This document shows, piece after piece, positions 1 through 8,481 of a stretch of DNA of 64,000 nucleotides (position 1 is its first letter; the number at the start of each line of letters is the position of its first letter). The notes under the pieces are model-generated. The model did no database searches. It was not told the DNA's origin and worked only from the letters and a program-made list of their open reading frames with translations. The position numbers and the translations under genes were made by a program. The stretch spans positions 443,710 to 507,709 of the forward strand of contig NZ_JTJC03000001.1 of NCBI RefSeq assembly GCF_000817735.3, written 5' to 3'. This stretch comes from Scytonema millei VB511283 (GTDB taxonomy: Bacteria; Cyanobacteriota; Cyanobacteriia; Cyanobacteriales; Chroococcidiopsidaceae).

Positions 1-90
1 CAAAATCAGCAGGTGGCTTTCTTGCAAGGATTTGTTAAACAAGGTTTGGGACGGTTGTTACCACCTCAACCGCAATTGAATCAATCCTGA
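1..90 (+). CDS. 3' end of an unidentified gene (partial)
   Basis: The first reading frame is open from the window edge to a TGA at 88-90 and gives 29 residues, hydrophobic then rich in Pro and Gln (ending PPQPQLNQS). No family can be named from so short a tail. Another frame is also open for most of this stretch, so the assignment rests only on plausible composition. If it is real, it converges with asnB, and the palindrome at 119-144 lies between the two stops. Confidence 0.35.
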   Translation, partial: QNQQVAFLQGFVKQGLGRLLPPQPQLNQS

Positions 91-118
91 CAGATTTGTT
101 CATTTAATACACGATCTG

Positions 119-144
119 TAGGGGCGCACAGCTGTGCGCCCCTA
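119..144. repeat. dispersed 26-bp palindrome, copy 1
   Basis: TAGGGGCGCACAG followed directly by its exact reverse complement. Related copies lie at 20521-20546, 21969-21998, 30945-30970 and 44245-44270. This copy sits just past the asnB stop and could act as a hairpin between convergent transcripts, though no T-tract follows it. Confidence 0.85.
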
Positions 145-149
145 TATGT

Positions 150-2186
150 TTATGCATTTGCTAGCGTTGGTTGCTGCACTTGCCAACCCAATTCCCTAGC
201 GCGATCGCGGGCTTGTTTTGGTACGTCTTTTGCTACAAAATGTTGGTGAAGCATTTGCACGCTCAGCATGTGGTTGATAATTGCATCTAGTTTTGTCCGC
301 TCTGAATCGGATGTGTTGCTGTCGGCGTGCTGTTGTAAAACTTGTTGCACGGCTGCATTATCTAATAATCCCGCTGCTTCGATCGCCTGTTGGGATAAAT
401 AATCATCGGCTAGCGATCGCATGGCTTTTTGTTTGGCTACATCCGTATGCGCTGGGGGAGCCATGAATGCAAACTTTTGGCGTTCGTAAAGGCCTTTGGG
501 TAACAGTCCACGCATAGCTTCGCGCAAGACGAATTTATCTTTGCGCCCCCGAAAACGCATCAGTGGGGGTAACGTCACGGCAAATTCGACTAAATGATGG
601 TCGAGGAATGGCGGACGCGCTTCCATTGAGTTTGCCATATCAACGCGATCGCCTGCCCAACCTAAGACTTGCGACTCGAACTGAGTTTTAATCCAGATAT
701 ATTGCACTTTGTCAAGGGGGTGACGACCCTGAATTTGACTGCGATCGAGGACAGAGGCGATCGCGGCTCCTGGGGAATAATCGCGAGTTGCGGCACGTCG
801 GTCTGAGTGCATTAAACTGGGGACAGAATGAGCCGCAGTTAACCACGACTGAAGACAGCTAGGTGTAAAACCAATTGCATCTGTCAGTGAGGGATCGTCT
901 AAAGGTGTTTCTGCTAGCAAATTACCCTTAAATATACGATTGCTCGCCTGCAACCAGTCTTCTAAATCTGCTCTTTCGGCGGGAGATGCATCTTGCATTC
1001 CGTGCAAAATCATATCGAGTCGCAGTTGGGGATAGCCAGCGAATAATTCGTCCGAACCTTCTCCCGTTAAAACAACGCGATAGCCTGCATTGTGGACGTG
1101 TTCGCTCAGCAGCATCTTGGCAATTGTAAACGTATTGTAGATACTGCGTTCGGTATGCCAGATCGCACGGGCAAAATGCTCGTAGAGTTGTCCACCTTGT
1201 ACTGTAACGATATCTTGGTCGGCTCCTACAGCCTGCGCCATTTCTTGCGAAATTGCCGTTTCGTCGTAATCGCGATCGTCAAAACCAACTGTAAATGCTT
1301 TTACGGGTGACTGTTGACACGCGGCGGCGACTCCCAAAATCGTACAAGAGTCAATTCCACCGGAAAGATAGCAAGCTACGGGTACGTCTGCTTCTAGTTT
1401 TAATTGGATTGATTCGATAAAGTAGCGACGCAGTTCTTCGATGTAAAATTCGTCTGGTTGCGAAGAGGCGCGATCGCTCAACAAGGGGAAATTCAAATCC
1501 CAATAGGTTTTAGTCTGCACCCTTAACTGTCCGTTTTGGCGCTCTACAATTACCATTTGTCCTGGTTGAACGGCGTGAACTCCTGCAAACGCACTCGTAC
1601 CAGGAACCATTAATTGCATCAATTGGTGATACAAACCTTGAGAAGAAATCTGACGCTGCACGTCTGGGTGTGCGAAGACGACTTTAATTTCCGAACCAAA
1701 GACAAAACTTTCCGGTGTCTGCGCCCAGTATAAAGGTTTTACCCCAAAGCGATCGCGTACCAATGTCAGCCGATCTGCTGCTTTTTCGTAAAATGCAAAA
1801 GCAAACTCGCCGCGCAGATGCGGTAACGCACCTTCTAATCCATATCTATCTGCTAAGTGTAGTGTTAATTCTGTATCGCTCTTAGTGGCAAAGCGATAGC
1901 CGCGTGAAGTGAGGTCGGAACGCAGGCGCTTGTAATCGTAAAACTCGCCATTGTGGACGATTGTATGCTGACCGTCAGCCGAGACAAAAGGCTGTCGTCC
2001 GCGTTCGGGGTTGAGGTCAATAATAGCAAGACGAGCATGGGCAAAGCCAACGCCGCGATCTTCTACCACTTTCCAACCGCATCCATCGGGACCGCGATGA
2101 CTTTGAATTGCAGCCATCGCTACCAAAACGTTTGGATCGATCGGACGGGACGGATCGCGATTCATTACGCCACCAATGCCACACAT
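150..2186 (-). CDS. asnB: asparagine synthase (glutamine-hydrolysing)
   Basis: Converts aspartate, glutamine and ATP to asparagine and glutamate in the cytoplasm. The start is set at 2186 because the class II glutamine amidotransferase domain needs the nucleophilic Cys directly after Met; this start gives MCGIGG and has AGGAG a few bases upstream. A start 10 codons earlier would bury that Cys. The N-terminal ~200 residues are the amidotransferase domain (RGPDG, HNGEFYD motifs). The C-terminal synthetase domain carries the ATP pyrophosphatase loop SGGIDSC. The length of 678 residues is somewhat above the usual 600-650 but within the family. It is a single gene, convergent with the partial gene at the window start. 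Related class II amidotransferase synthetases in secondary metabolism cannot be excluded, but no such cluster is visible here. Confidence 0.93.
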   Translation of the reverse strand: MCGIGGVMNRDPSRPIDPNVLVAMAAIQSHRGPDGCGWKVVEDRGVGFAHARLAIIDLNPERGRQPFVSADGQHTIVHNGEFYDYKRLRSDLTSRGYRFATKSDTELTLHLADRYGLEGALPHLRGEFAFAFYEKAADRLTLVRDRFGVKPLYWAQTPESFVFGSEIKVVFAHPDVQRQISSQGLYHQLMQLMVPGTSAFAGVHAVQPGQMVIVERQNGQLRVQTKTYWDLNFPLLSDRASSQPDEFYIEELRRYFIESIQLKLEADVPVACYLSGGIDSCTILGVAAACQQSPVKAFTVGFDDRDYDETAISQEMAQAVGADQDIVTVQGGQLYEHFARAIWHTERSIYNTFTIAKMLLSEHVHNAGYRVVLTGEGSDELFAGYPQLRLDMILHGMQDASPAERADLEDWLQASNRIFKGNLLAETPLDDPSLTDAIGFTPSCLQSWLTAAHSVPSLMHSDRRAATRDYSPGAAIASVLDRSQIQGRHPLDKVQYIWIKTQFESQVLGWAGDRVDMANSMEARPPFLDHHLVEFAVTLPPLMRFRGRKDKFVLREAMRGLLPKGLYERQKFAFMAPPAHTDVAKQKAMRSLADDYLSQQAIEAAGLLDNAAVQQVLQQHADSNTSDSERTKLDAIINHMLSVQMLHQHFVAKDVPKQARDRARELGWQVQQPTLANA

Positions 2187-2285
2187 GGCTTGTCTCCTGT
2201 ACTCCGTATACTGCACTCAAATGAGTCTTGGGATATCTTAAGTTTCGAGCGATCGCCTGTAATGTATCTTAGGGAACAGGAATGG

Positions 2286-2402
2286 AATTTGGTAGTTGGT
2301 AGTTGTTGGTTGACAGTTGACAGTTGACGGTTGATGGTAAACGCTTCGCTACAGGCACATGTTGACAGTTGACGGTTGACGGTTGACAGTTGTTGCTCCT
2401 AT
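2286..2402. repeat. composite heptamer repeat, copy 1
   Basis: Runs of the heptamers TTGACAG and TTGACGG flank a core resembling TAAACGCTTCGCTACA. The same arrangement (heptamers, a TAAACGC..CTACA core, heptamers) recurs at 41265-41400 and 47154-47227. Heptameric short tandem repeats of this kind are well known in cyanobacterial intergenic DNA. Confidence 0.7.
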
Positions 2403-2440
2403 GCTTCATTCCCGACTCCCGACGAGCGACTCCCGACTCC

Positions 2441-3409
2441 CTATTCCACAAGATGACAAGCAACGTAATGTCCGCCGCCTGCGTCTCGAAATTCTGGTTC
2501 CTGCTGAGAACATACATCTATAGCTATGGGACAACGGGTGTGAAAGCGACAGCCAGAAGGCGGATTTGTGGGACTGGGAACGTCGCCTTGCAGGACAATG
2601 CGATCGCGTTTTGCTTCGATTTGCGGATCGGGAATTGGGATGGCTGAGAGTAAGGCGTGAGTGTACGGGTGTAAGGGATTTTCGTAGAGGGCAATGCGAT
2701 CGGATATATGGCGGACAACGCTTAAGTCATGGGCAATAAATAAATAAGTTAACCCTAATTCTGATTGCAGAGATTGCATTAGGTTGACGATTTGGGCTTG
2801 AATGGAAACATCAAGCGTCGCGATCGGTTCGTCACAGATAATAAAATCGGGACGCACGGCTAAAGCGCGGGCAATGACTATTCGCTGGCGTTGTCCACCT
2901 GAAAATTCATGCGAGTAGCGATGGATAAATTCTGGAGTTAAACCCAGCATTTCTAATAAATGGATGACTTGCTGTTGTTTATCTCGTCCCGTAGCTAATC
3001 CAAAAATTTCTAGCGGTTCGCTAACAATATCGCCCACTGTCATGCGAGGATTGAGTGATGCGTAAGGATCTTGGAAAATCATTTGCATCTGCTGCCGAAT
3101 TTGGCGCAGTGATTCTCCTGTAAGTTGCGTTAGCTCCGTATCTTCAAAGTAAACTTGACCGTGGGTAGGAGGAATCAGTTGTAAAATTGCTCTCCCAGTC
3201 GTGCTTTTGCCACAGCCAGACTCTCCGACAAGTCCTAAAGTTTCCCCTCGTTTAATATCAAAATTTAATTTATCTACAGCTTTGATCCAACCGACTTGTT
3301 TTTGGAGAATACCTTTGTGAATTGGAAAATAAACTTGTAAATCGCGAATTTTGCGTAACGTCGCGCTTTTTCTATCGGTTTGATTCCTACTGGTTTGAGA
3401 TTGCACCAT
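2441..3409 (-). CDS. oligopeptide/dipeptide-type ABC transporter ATPase (OppF/DppF-like), internal segment missing
   Basis: Cytoplasmic ATPase of the peptide/nickel importer family. Walker A GESGCGKST is at residues 62-70, the Q-loop region is QMIFQDPYASLNPRMTV, the signature is FSGGQRQR (169-176), Walker B is DFIICDEP with D-loop ATLD, and the H-loop is IAHDLS. The C-terminal oligopeptide-type extension LYENPLHPYTHALLSAIP and the Cys-containing RFHTRCP motif identify the Opp/Dpp branch. In relatives, about 16-18 residues (the MYLGKIVE strand and following turn) lie between SDRIA and LYENP. Here they are absent, the two joining directly at residues 240/241 (near 2690). The frame is intact. 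No permease or binding-protein gene adjoins it, so it is an orphan subunit. The start is ATG 3409 with AGGAAAA upstream. The gene follows the racemase by about 70 bases. Confidence 0.88.
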   Translation of the reverse strand: MVQSQTSRNQTDRKSATLRKIRDLQVYFPIHKGILQKQVGWIKAVDKLNFDIKRGETLGLVGESGCGKSTTGRAILQLIPPTHGQVYFEDTELTQLTGESLRQIRQQMQMIFQDPYASLNPRMTVGDIVSEPLEIFGLATGRDKQQQVIHLLEMLGLTPEFIHRYSHEFSGGQRQRIVIARALAVRPDFIICDEPIATLDVSIQAQIVNLMQSLQSELGLTYLFIAHDLSVVRHISDRIALYENPLHPYTHALLSAIPIPDPQIEAKRDRIVLQGDVPSPTNPPSGCRFHTRCPIAIDVCSQQEPEFRDAGGGHYVACHLVE

Positions 3410-3469
3410 CGGTTTTCCTGCGGTGGCTACTAAACAACTATTTCAATGGGTTTTGTACGCGGATATTCT

Positions 3470-3531
3470 GTAGGGCGGGTTTACCAAGTCACTTTGTTAT
3501 TTGTAGAGATTTCGGGTGAACCCGCCCCTAC
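3470..3531. repeat. ~62-bp inverted-repeat element, copy 1 (overlaps racemase 3' end)
   Basis: The ends GTAGGGCGGGTTTACC and GGTGAACCCGCCCCTAC are near inverted repeats around a ~30-bp centre. A second copy in opposite orientation lies at 11117-11179. The element overlaps the last ~17 codons and the stop codon of the racemase gene. Confidence 0.8.
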
Positions 3532-4278
3532 AATGTCTGAAATGGGTTCGATTTCTAATGCCAAATTCACTGCTTTTTGGCAATGTAAGGCAGTGGTGTC
3601 AAACAACGGTAAATTGGGAAAATCTGCTGGTTTGACTAATAATGCAATTTCCGTACATCCTAGCACCATACCTTGAGCGCCTCGATCGCCTAGATCTTGC
3701 ATAATTTCGATATATATTTGGCGCGATTCATCCTGAATAATGCGATGAACCAGTTCGTCAAAGATAATAGTATCGATAATTTGACATTGGCGATCGCTCG
3801 GTGCAATCAATTCAATACCATGTAATTTGAAGCGATCGCGATAAAAATCTGCTTGCATTACAGGCTTAGTACCAAGTATGCCAACTCTTGTAATACCTTG
3901 CTGTTTAATTGCAGCTGCAGTGACATCGACAATATGAATTAAGGGAATCGCGATCGCGGCTTCAATTTGTGGTGCAACTCGATGTAGAGTATTCGTAGCC
4001 ATGACGATAAAATCAGCACCACCTCGTTCTAGACCAAGTGCTTTATCAACCAGATAGTTTGCTGCATCGTCCCATTGTTCGCGCCGCACGAAAGCTTCAA
4101 TATTGGCAAAGTTCACGCTAGAGATTAGCAATTCAGCGGCATTCCAACCACCACGCACTTGATTGATTCCGGCATTAATTAAGCGATAATATTCGGCTGT
4201 TGCCTGACTGCTCATTCCACCCAGGATACCGATAGTTTTCATGGGAATGACTGCGTGTGGCTGCTGTGCGCGATTCAT
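3481..4278 (-). CDS. aspartate/glutamate racemase family protein
   Basis: Cofactor-independent amino-acid racemase fold. MKTIGILGGMSSQATAEYY matches the N-terminus of the family. The first catalytic position reads ATNTLH (Thr instead of Cys), while the second is VLGCTEI with the Cys kept. An asymmetric Thr/Cys pair is known in the L-aspartate/glutamate-specific E. coli type (family knowledge). Two starts are possible: ATG 4278, which has AAGGTGAT upstream, and ATG 4242 (MKTIGILGG), which fits the family N-terminus better but has no clear ribosome site. The C-terminal ~17 residues and the stop are encoded by a dispersed repeat, so the native C-terminus has probably been replaced. It lies 12 bases after the monooxygenase and probably shares its transcript. 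Substrate unknown. Confidence 0.85.
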   Translation of the reverse strand: MNRAQQPHAVIPMKTIGILGGMSSQATAEYYRLINAGINQVRGGWNAAELLISSVNFANIEAFVRREQWDDAANYLVDKALGLERGGADFIVMATNTLHRVAPQIEAAIAIPLIHIVDVTAAAIKQQGITRVGILGTKPVMQADFYRDRFKLHGIELIAPSDRQCQIIDTIIFDELVHRIIQDESRQIYIEIMQDLGDRGAQGMVLGCTEIALLVKPADFPNLPLFDTTALHCQKAVNLALEIEPISDIVGAGSPEISTNNKVTW

Positions 4279-4290
4279 GATTACATCACC

Positions 4291-5499
4291 TTAAACAGTT
4301 AATTCTACCCGCGTTACCCCTTGGCGTAACTGGCGCTGTCGCGCAATCCAAGACTGACGCACGGGGTAGCGCAACAATGGAGCTAGCTGACTGGCTCCCC
4401 ATCTTACAAATGCACTTTTCTCTAGTAAGTCAGCCTGAGCCGCTTCCTGACCTTGAAGTTGCTGCACGCGAATAATCTCCGGCTCCCGTTCGGCTTGAAT
4501 CTTTGGCAATGTTGCATCAATTGCCGTATGTTCTGCTGCTTCACGTAACAAGGGAACTAAATGATTTGCCGCAACAATGATATCCCGCAAAGCCATATTG
4601 ATACCTTGAGCGCGGATGGGCGACATCGGATGAGCTGCATCGCCTAACAATAGTAAACCTGGCGCGTACCAGTGCAAACAGCGACCAACTACAACAGATA
4701 ATAAAACGGGGCGATCGATCGTTTTGGCATTTTGACGGAAATGCTCTGCTAACCAAGGGGGTGAAGCAGAAGCAAGGATTTCAGACCAATCATCAACTTG
4801 CTTCCAGTTGATAGAATCATGTTCGCGCAGCGCCCAACCTAATTGTAAATTCCCTTCTGAAGAACGAAATAAACCAAATGCATGATGACCTTGCAAGATT
4901 GAATAAAAGATATTTTCCGACTCAAAACGCGGACTATCTGCTAATTTAAACCAAAGAATATCGAAGCTTTGAGACTTTTGCTCTAAAGACAAATTGGCTC
5001 GTTGCCGCACAATAGAATTACGACCATCAGCAGCAACAACTAAATCAGCATAAATTTCGCCGCTCCCCAACTTCACGCCAGAAATTCGTTCATCTCTCCA
5101 CAGCAAATCTTGTACGGGAGCATTTTGCACGAACTCAAAATTAGTATAGGTGCTTGCCTCTTCGATGAGGGCTTCGAGTAGAGCTGGCTGTGAAACAAGA
5201 GTACAACGCTTACCACTTGGTTCTATTGGTTCGTCAACTCGAAATAGCGATCGCCCCTCAATTAAAAATTCCCATGCATCTAAAGTTTGATGCGGAATGC
5301 GTTCTAGCATAGAGGATAAGCCCATTTGCTCCAAAGCATCTAATCCGCTAGGCATTAGCCCTTCACCGCGAAAAGCTCGGCGAAAGTTACGAGATGCTTC
5401 AACCAGCTTGACTGTTATGCCGCGCTTCACTAGCAGTAGTGCCAGCGTTGCGCCAGTGGGTCCTGCTCCAACAATTACAATTTGATGGTCATTGGTCAT
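4291..5499 (-). CDS. FAD-dependent monooxygenase (UbiH/p-hydroxybenzoate hydroxylase-like)
   Basis: Group A flavoprotein hydroxylase of 402 residues. The N-terminal Rossmann motif IVIVGAGPTGA binds the FAD ADP part, the mid-protein motif VVAADGRNSIVRQ is the conserved DG motif, and GDAAHPMSPIRAQG is the ribityl-binding GD motif. These proteins use NAD(P)H and oxygen to hydroxylate aromatic or polyketide-like substrates; the substrate here cannot be read from sequence. It is the first gene of a likely three-gene run with the racemase and the ABC ATPase. The C-terminus is basic (RQSWIARQRQLRQG). Confidence 0.88.
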   Translation of the reverse strand: MTNDHQIVIVGAGPTGATLALLLVKRGITVKLVEASRNFRRAFRGEGLMPSGLDALEQMGLSSMLERIPHQTLDAWEFLIEGRSLFRVDEPIEPSGKRCTLVSQPALLEALIEEASTYTNFEFVQNAPVQDLLWRDERISGVKLGSGEIYADLVVAADGRNSIVRQRANLSLEQKSQSFDILWFKLADSPRFESENIFYSILQGHHAFGLFRSSEGNLQLGWALREHDSINWKQVDDWSEILASASPPWLAEHFRQNAKTIDRPVLLSVVVGRCLHWYAPGLLLLGDAAHPMSPIRAQGINMALRDIIVAANHLVPLLREAAEHTAIDATLPKIQAEREPEIIRVQQLQGQEAAQADLLEKSAFVRWGASQLAPLLRYPVRQSWIARQRQLRQGVTRVELTV

Positions 5500-5784
5500 T
5501 TGTGAGTGGTGTGTTGGTAGTTGGTAGTTCTTTCCCGACTCCTCTTCTTCCCTGCTACCTATTATTAAATGAGTGCGATCGCAATTGATTTAGAACGGCT
5601 ATAGTGCCTCTGGGAGTGAGACGTATTGTTTGTATGATATCTCTCGTCTTGCTGTTACAGGCAATGATATGGCAGAAACAGTAATGGGATTTAAGTAACT
5701 AAGTGTCATCTTAAGCTAGTTAAAAGCTATCATATATTTTTCGATTCTGGAAAACATTAACCACGCCTATTAGAGAATTACTCT
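5500..5784. other. intergenic, no gene recognised
   Basis: It contains a short TTGGTAG tandem repeat (5514-5530) and AT-rich sequence. The reading frame of the downstream NACHT gene stays open upstream to 5724 without any ATG, so part of this stretch may be decayed 5' coding sequence. Confidence 0.5.
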
Positions 5785-5808
5785 CATCTGAGGCTATAGC
5801 CTCAGATG
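5785..5808. repeat. perfect 24-bp palindrome at the NACHT gene start
   Basis: CATCTGAGGCTA is followed immediately by its exact reverse complement and ends 2 bases before the GTG start at 5811. On RNA it would fold into a 12-bp stem over the ribosome-binding region. It also lies within the upstream open frame, where it would encode SSEAIASD. Confidence 0.8.
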
Positions 5809-5810
5809 CT

Positions 5811-7361
5811 GTGTCCGGTACGGCAGTATTGGAATTGGGAAAAACTCTTCAAGAACAAGGTAAAAGTCTTGTAATATTGAAGCCTTTAATAGAGCATTCT
5901 CAATCATTATTAGCTCTGTTATGTTCGCCAGAAATTCAAATGGTTGGAGCGGGATTACCATTCATATCAATTGCAATTACATTTTTGCGATTTTATCGTG
6001 AGAAAACACAGCAAGATCCCACTTTTGAAGATTGTGTAGCCTTGATTAGCCAAGCAGCATATTGGGAGAGTTTTAAGGAAATTAGAAATTTACCGGAATA
6101 TAAAAGCAAGTTAGCTAACCTTGATGCTGTCTCTTCTTCTCACGAGTTAGTAGTCTCTTTACAAAAACTAGAAGAATTTGAATTAGATAACAAAGCACCT
6201 AAACAAGCATTTATATCTTTTCCTACTTCAGAATTATGTAAAGTCTTTAATCAAGTTCTATCTACTCGCTTGCAAGCATCTAGACTCAACCAAGATGAGA
6301 TCTCGGTATTTACAGAGCGAGTTGCTTACAACAGTAGATTATACTTTTTTGAGGCGATCGGAGGAAGAGATAACTTTACTAATGCCAGATTAGATTTACT
6401 ATACTCTTCTCAAGCGGTAGAATTACTAAAAAAATATAACAGTATAGAGCGATATCTGAAAGAAGAAGTTGCTTCAAAACCAAACGAAACTATTTTTAAT
6501 GAAAAATTTACTTTTAAAGATATTTATGTACCGCTCAAAGCAAGAAGAGTAGATTCTAACAACAAAATTGATGAATCAAAAGAATCAGTTGATTTAGAAA
6601 CTTGGGTAAAAAATCTTGTTGTCGATCGCGATTTAAATAAATTAACGCAGGTTATTTTTATTCAAGCAGGACCAGGACGAGGTAAAAGTGTGTTTTGCCG
6701 GACGTTTACTGACTGGGTAAGACAACATTTACATCCCATGTGGACACCAGTTTTGATTCGTTTACGGGATATTGATGAATTTCAGCTTAGTTTAGAAGAA
6801 ACTTTACGCTCAAGAATAAAAACAGATTTTGCTCAAAATAATAATGGGCTTACTGATGATTATACCAGGTTTATATTTATTTTGGATGGGTTTGATGAGT
6901 TACGTATTGAACGTAGTAATAACCAAACTATAGAAAGATTCCTCAAACAAGTTGGTGGATTTCAGCTTGATTACGTCAATAAGCATCGCATAATAATTAC
7001 AGGTAGAGCAATGGCTTTACATGGAATCGACCGCCTACCACATAATCTAGAACGGGTAGAAATTAGGGAACTAGATGTTGATTTACAAAATCAGTGGTTT
7101 ACCAACTGGCAGAAGCATTTTAACACGGATAAAACTAAAGAGTTTCAAAAATTTATCCAAAATGAGCAGTGCTGTCCTCATCAAATACAAGAATTAGCAA
7201 AAGAGCCATTGCTGTTATATATGCTGACAGCCATGCATCGAGATAATACATTAGATATTAATAAATTTGGGCAAGCAACCGATACAAATGCAAAAATTTT
7301 GATTTATCAACAAGCATTAGAGTGGATACTAAAAAAACAACGTTCCGATCTTCGTCACTAA
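5811..7361 (+). CDS. NACHT-domain NTPase, C-terminally truncated
   Basis: Predicted STAND-class NTPase of the NLR-like type that is common in cyanobacteria; members elsewhere act in antiphage defence or programmed death (family knowledge). Residues 1-270 are a helical N-terminal region. Walker A GPGRGKS is at 287-293, Walker B FIFILDGFDEL at 354-364, sensor segment IIITGRAM near 394-401, and a winged-helix-like region follows to ~510. The frame stops at TAA 7359-7361 after LRH, before any sensor repeats. Pentapeptide repeats appear one frame over at once downstream (7363-7536), so the original protein probably ended in pentapeptide repeats. GTG 5811 is the only near-canonical start, and the frame is open 29 codons further upstream without ATG. 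The gene is visibly AT-richer than its neighbours, suggesting transfer. Confidence 0.75.
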   Translation: MSGTAVLELGKTLQEQGKSLVILKPLIEHSQSLLALLCSPEIQMVGAGLPFISIAITFLRFYREKTQQDPTFEDCVALISQAAYWESFKEIRNLPEYKSKLANLDAVSSSHELVVSLQKLEEFELDNKAPKQAFISFPTSELCKVFNQVLSTRLQASRLNQDEISVFTERVAYNSRLYFFEAIGGRDNFTNARLDLLYSSQAVELLKKYNSIERYLKEEVASKPNETIFNEKFTFKDIYVPLKARRVDSNNKIDESKESVDLETWVKNLVVDRDLNKLTQVIFIQAGPGRGKSVFCRTFTDWVRQHLHPMWTPVLIRLRDIDEFQLSLEETLRSRIKTDFAQNNNGLTDDYTRFIFILDGFDELRIERSNNQTIERFLKQVGGFQLDYVNKHRIIITGRAMALHGIDRLPHNLERVEIRELDVDLQNQWFTNWQKHFNTDKTKEFQKFIQNEQCCPHQIQELAKEPLLLYMLTAMHRDNTLDINKFGQATDTNAKILIYQQALEWILKKQRSDLRH

Positions 7362-7362
7362 C

Positions 7363-7536
7363 ACGGATCTCAGATATGTAGACTTCGCTGGCGCAGATTT
7401 AAGCAATACTAACTTCTGTGGTGCAAACTTAACGGATATTTACTGGGATAAGAATACAAAGTGGGAGAATATTCTTGGGTTAGAAACAGCGATTAATATA
7501 CCAGAAACATTAAAACAACAATTGGGATTAGAGTAG
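7363..7536 (+). pseudogene. pentapeptide-repeat C-terminal remnant of the NACHT gene
   Basis: In the frame one base off from the NACHT gene, this stretch reads DLRYVDFAGADLSNTNF, then CGANLTDIYWDK, then a tail ending LKQQLGLE and a TAG at 7534-7536. The A(D/N)LxxxxF pattern is the pentapeptide repeat, and the tail is typical of the end of such proteins. It has no start of its own. A deletion and frameshift that fused the NACHT part to the last repeats explains the arrangement. Confidence 0.7.
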
Positions 7537-7620
7537 AGTCTGGTTGAGATAAGATTATCCTTCTCTTTCTTCCTTAGCGCCTTAGCGTCTTGGCGTGAAA
7601 CAAAAAAAATTCTTCCTCCC

Positions 7621-8214
7621 TCAACTCAAAAACAACTCCTTGATCCCCGTACTGCCAATCTCAATTGCTAAAGCTGCCAACAAAAAGCCTAGAAGTTGAG
7701 TTATAATCACCTCACCTTCTGCACCAATCCATTTATCTACGAATGCTGACTGACGCACGATTAACCACGTCACGAACATCGCGGCAACAACTCCTACCAC
7801 CACGCTAATATGAGCGTTGGGAGAATCAGACATTAATAACATCACAGTTGTAATCGTTCCTGGTCCTGCTAAAAGTGGTAAGGCAAGGGGAGTAATCGCT
7901 ACATCCCTTTGCTGGTCTACCGTTGGCGTGTCTATGTCTCCATCGAGCATTTTCAACGCGATCAACAGCAGCAACAATCCACCAGCTACCCGCAGGGAAC
8001 CCAGACTAATCTCCAAGTATCTTAAAATCCATTGACCACCAAAAGCAAACGCCAGCAATACCCCGGTTGCAACCAAACTCGCCCGATCTATCACGCTATT
8101 TCTTTGCTCTGGTTCCATTCCTTTAGTTAAGATCAGAAACACAGGTGCATTACCCAAAGCATCCGCTAGCACGAATACAGCTACAAAAGTTTTAATAAAT
8201 ACAGAAATATCCAC
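7621..8214 (-). CDS. MarC family (UPF0056) integral membrane protein
   Basis: 197 residues with about six hydrophobic segments and the family hallmarks DALGNAPVFLILT near the N-terminus and LALPLLAGPGTITTVMLL in the middle. MarC proteins are inner-membrane proteins of unsettled transport function; the E. coli name came from a multiple-antibiotic-resistance locus but that link was not upheld (family knowledge). The protein ends close to the membrane. It is transcribed away from the phosphoketolase gene. Confidence 0.9.
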   Translation of the reverse strand: MDISVFIKTFVAVFVLADALGNAPVFLILTKGMEPEQRNSVIDRASLVATGVLLAFAFGGQWILRYLEISLGSLRVAGGLLLLLIALKMLDGDIDTPTVDQQRDVAITPLALPLLAGPGTITTVMLLMSDSPNAHISVVVGVVAAMFVTWLIVRQSAFVDKWIGAEGEVIITQLLGFLLAALAIEIGSTGIKELFLS

Positions 8215-8481
8215 ATCAGTTATCAGTTATCAGTTATCAGTTACAGTGTACGGAGATTACATGTGACCTATGTACAACCACCAATTATCGAAGGTAGCGA
8301 TCGCCAATACAAATTTTTTGAGTTCGGTAGAAATTTTAACACTTTCATAGCGATTAAAGATAATCTTAATCAAAGCCAGTGTAATACTTCGAGTGACTGA
8401 TAACTGATAACTGATAACTGATAATTGAATTAATAAAAGCTTAAGAAGGGTAACATTTTTTTGTTTGGCTCTATACTGAAA
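8215..8481. other. long intergenic region with inverted heptamer arrays
   Basis: TATCAGT heptamers at about 8218-8244 and the reverse-complement array CTGATAA at about 8399-8424 face each other across ~155 bp, so the segment could fold as a large stem-loop. No gene recognised. Confidence 0.6.

Noticed and set aside
2187-2216. Longer asnB start
   Set aside because: It would bury the catalytic N-terminal Cys needed by class II amidotransferases.
7560-7620. CTTAGCGCCTTAGCGTCTTGG stretch as regulatory site
   Set aside because: This is a common cyanobacterial degenerate repeat phrase with no sign of function here.
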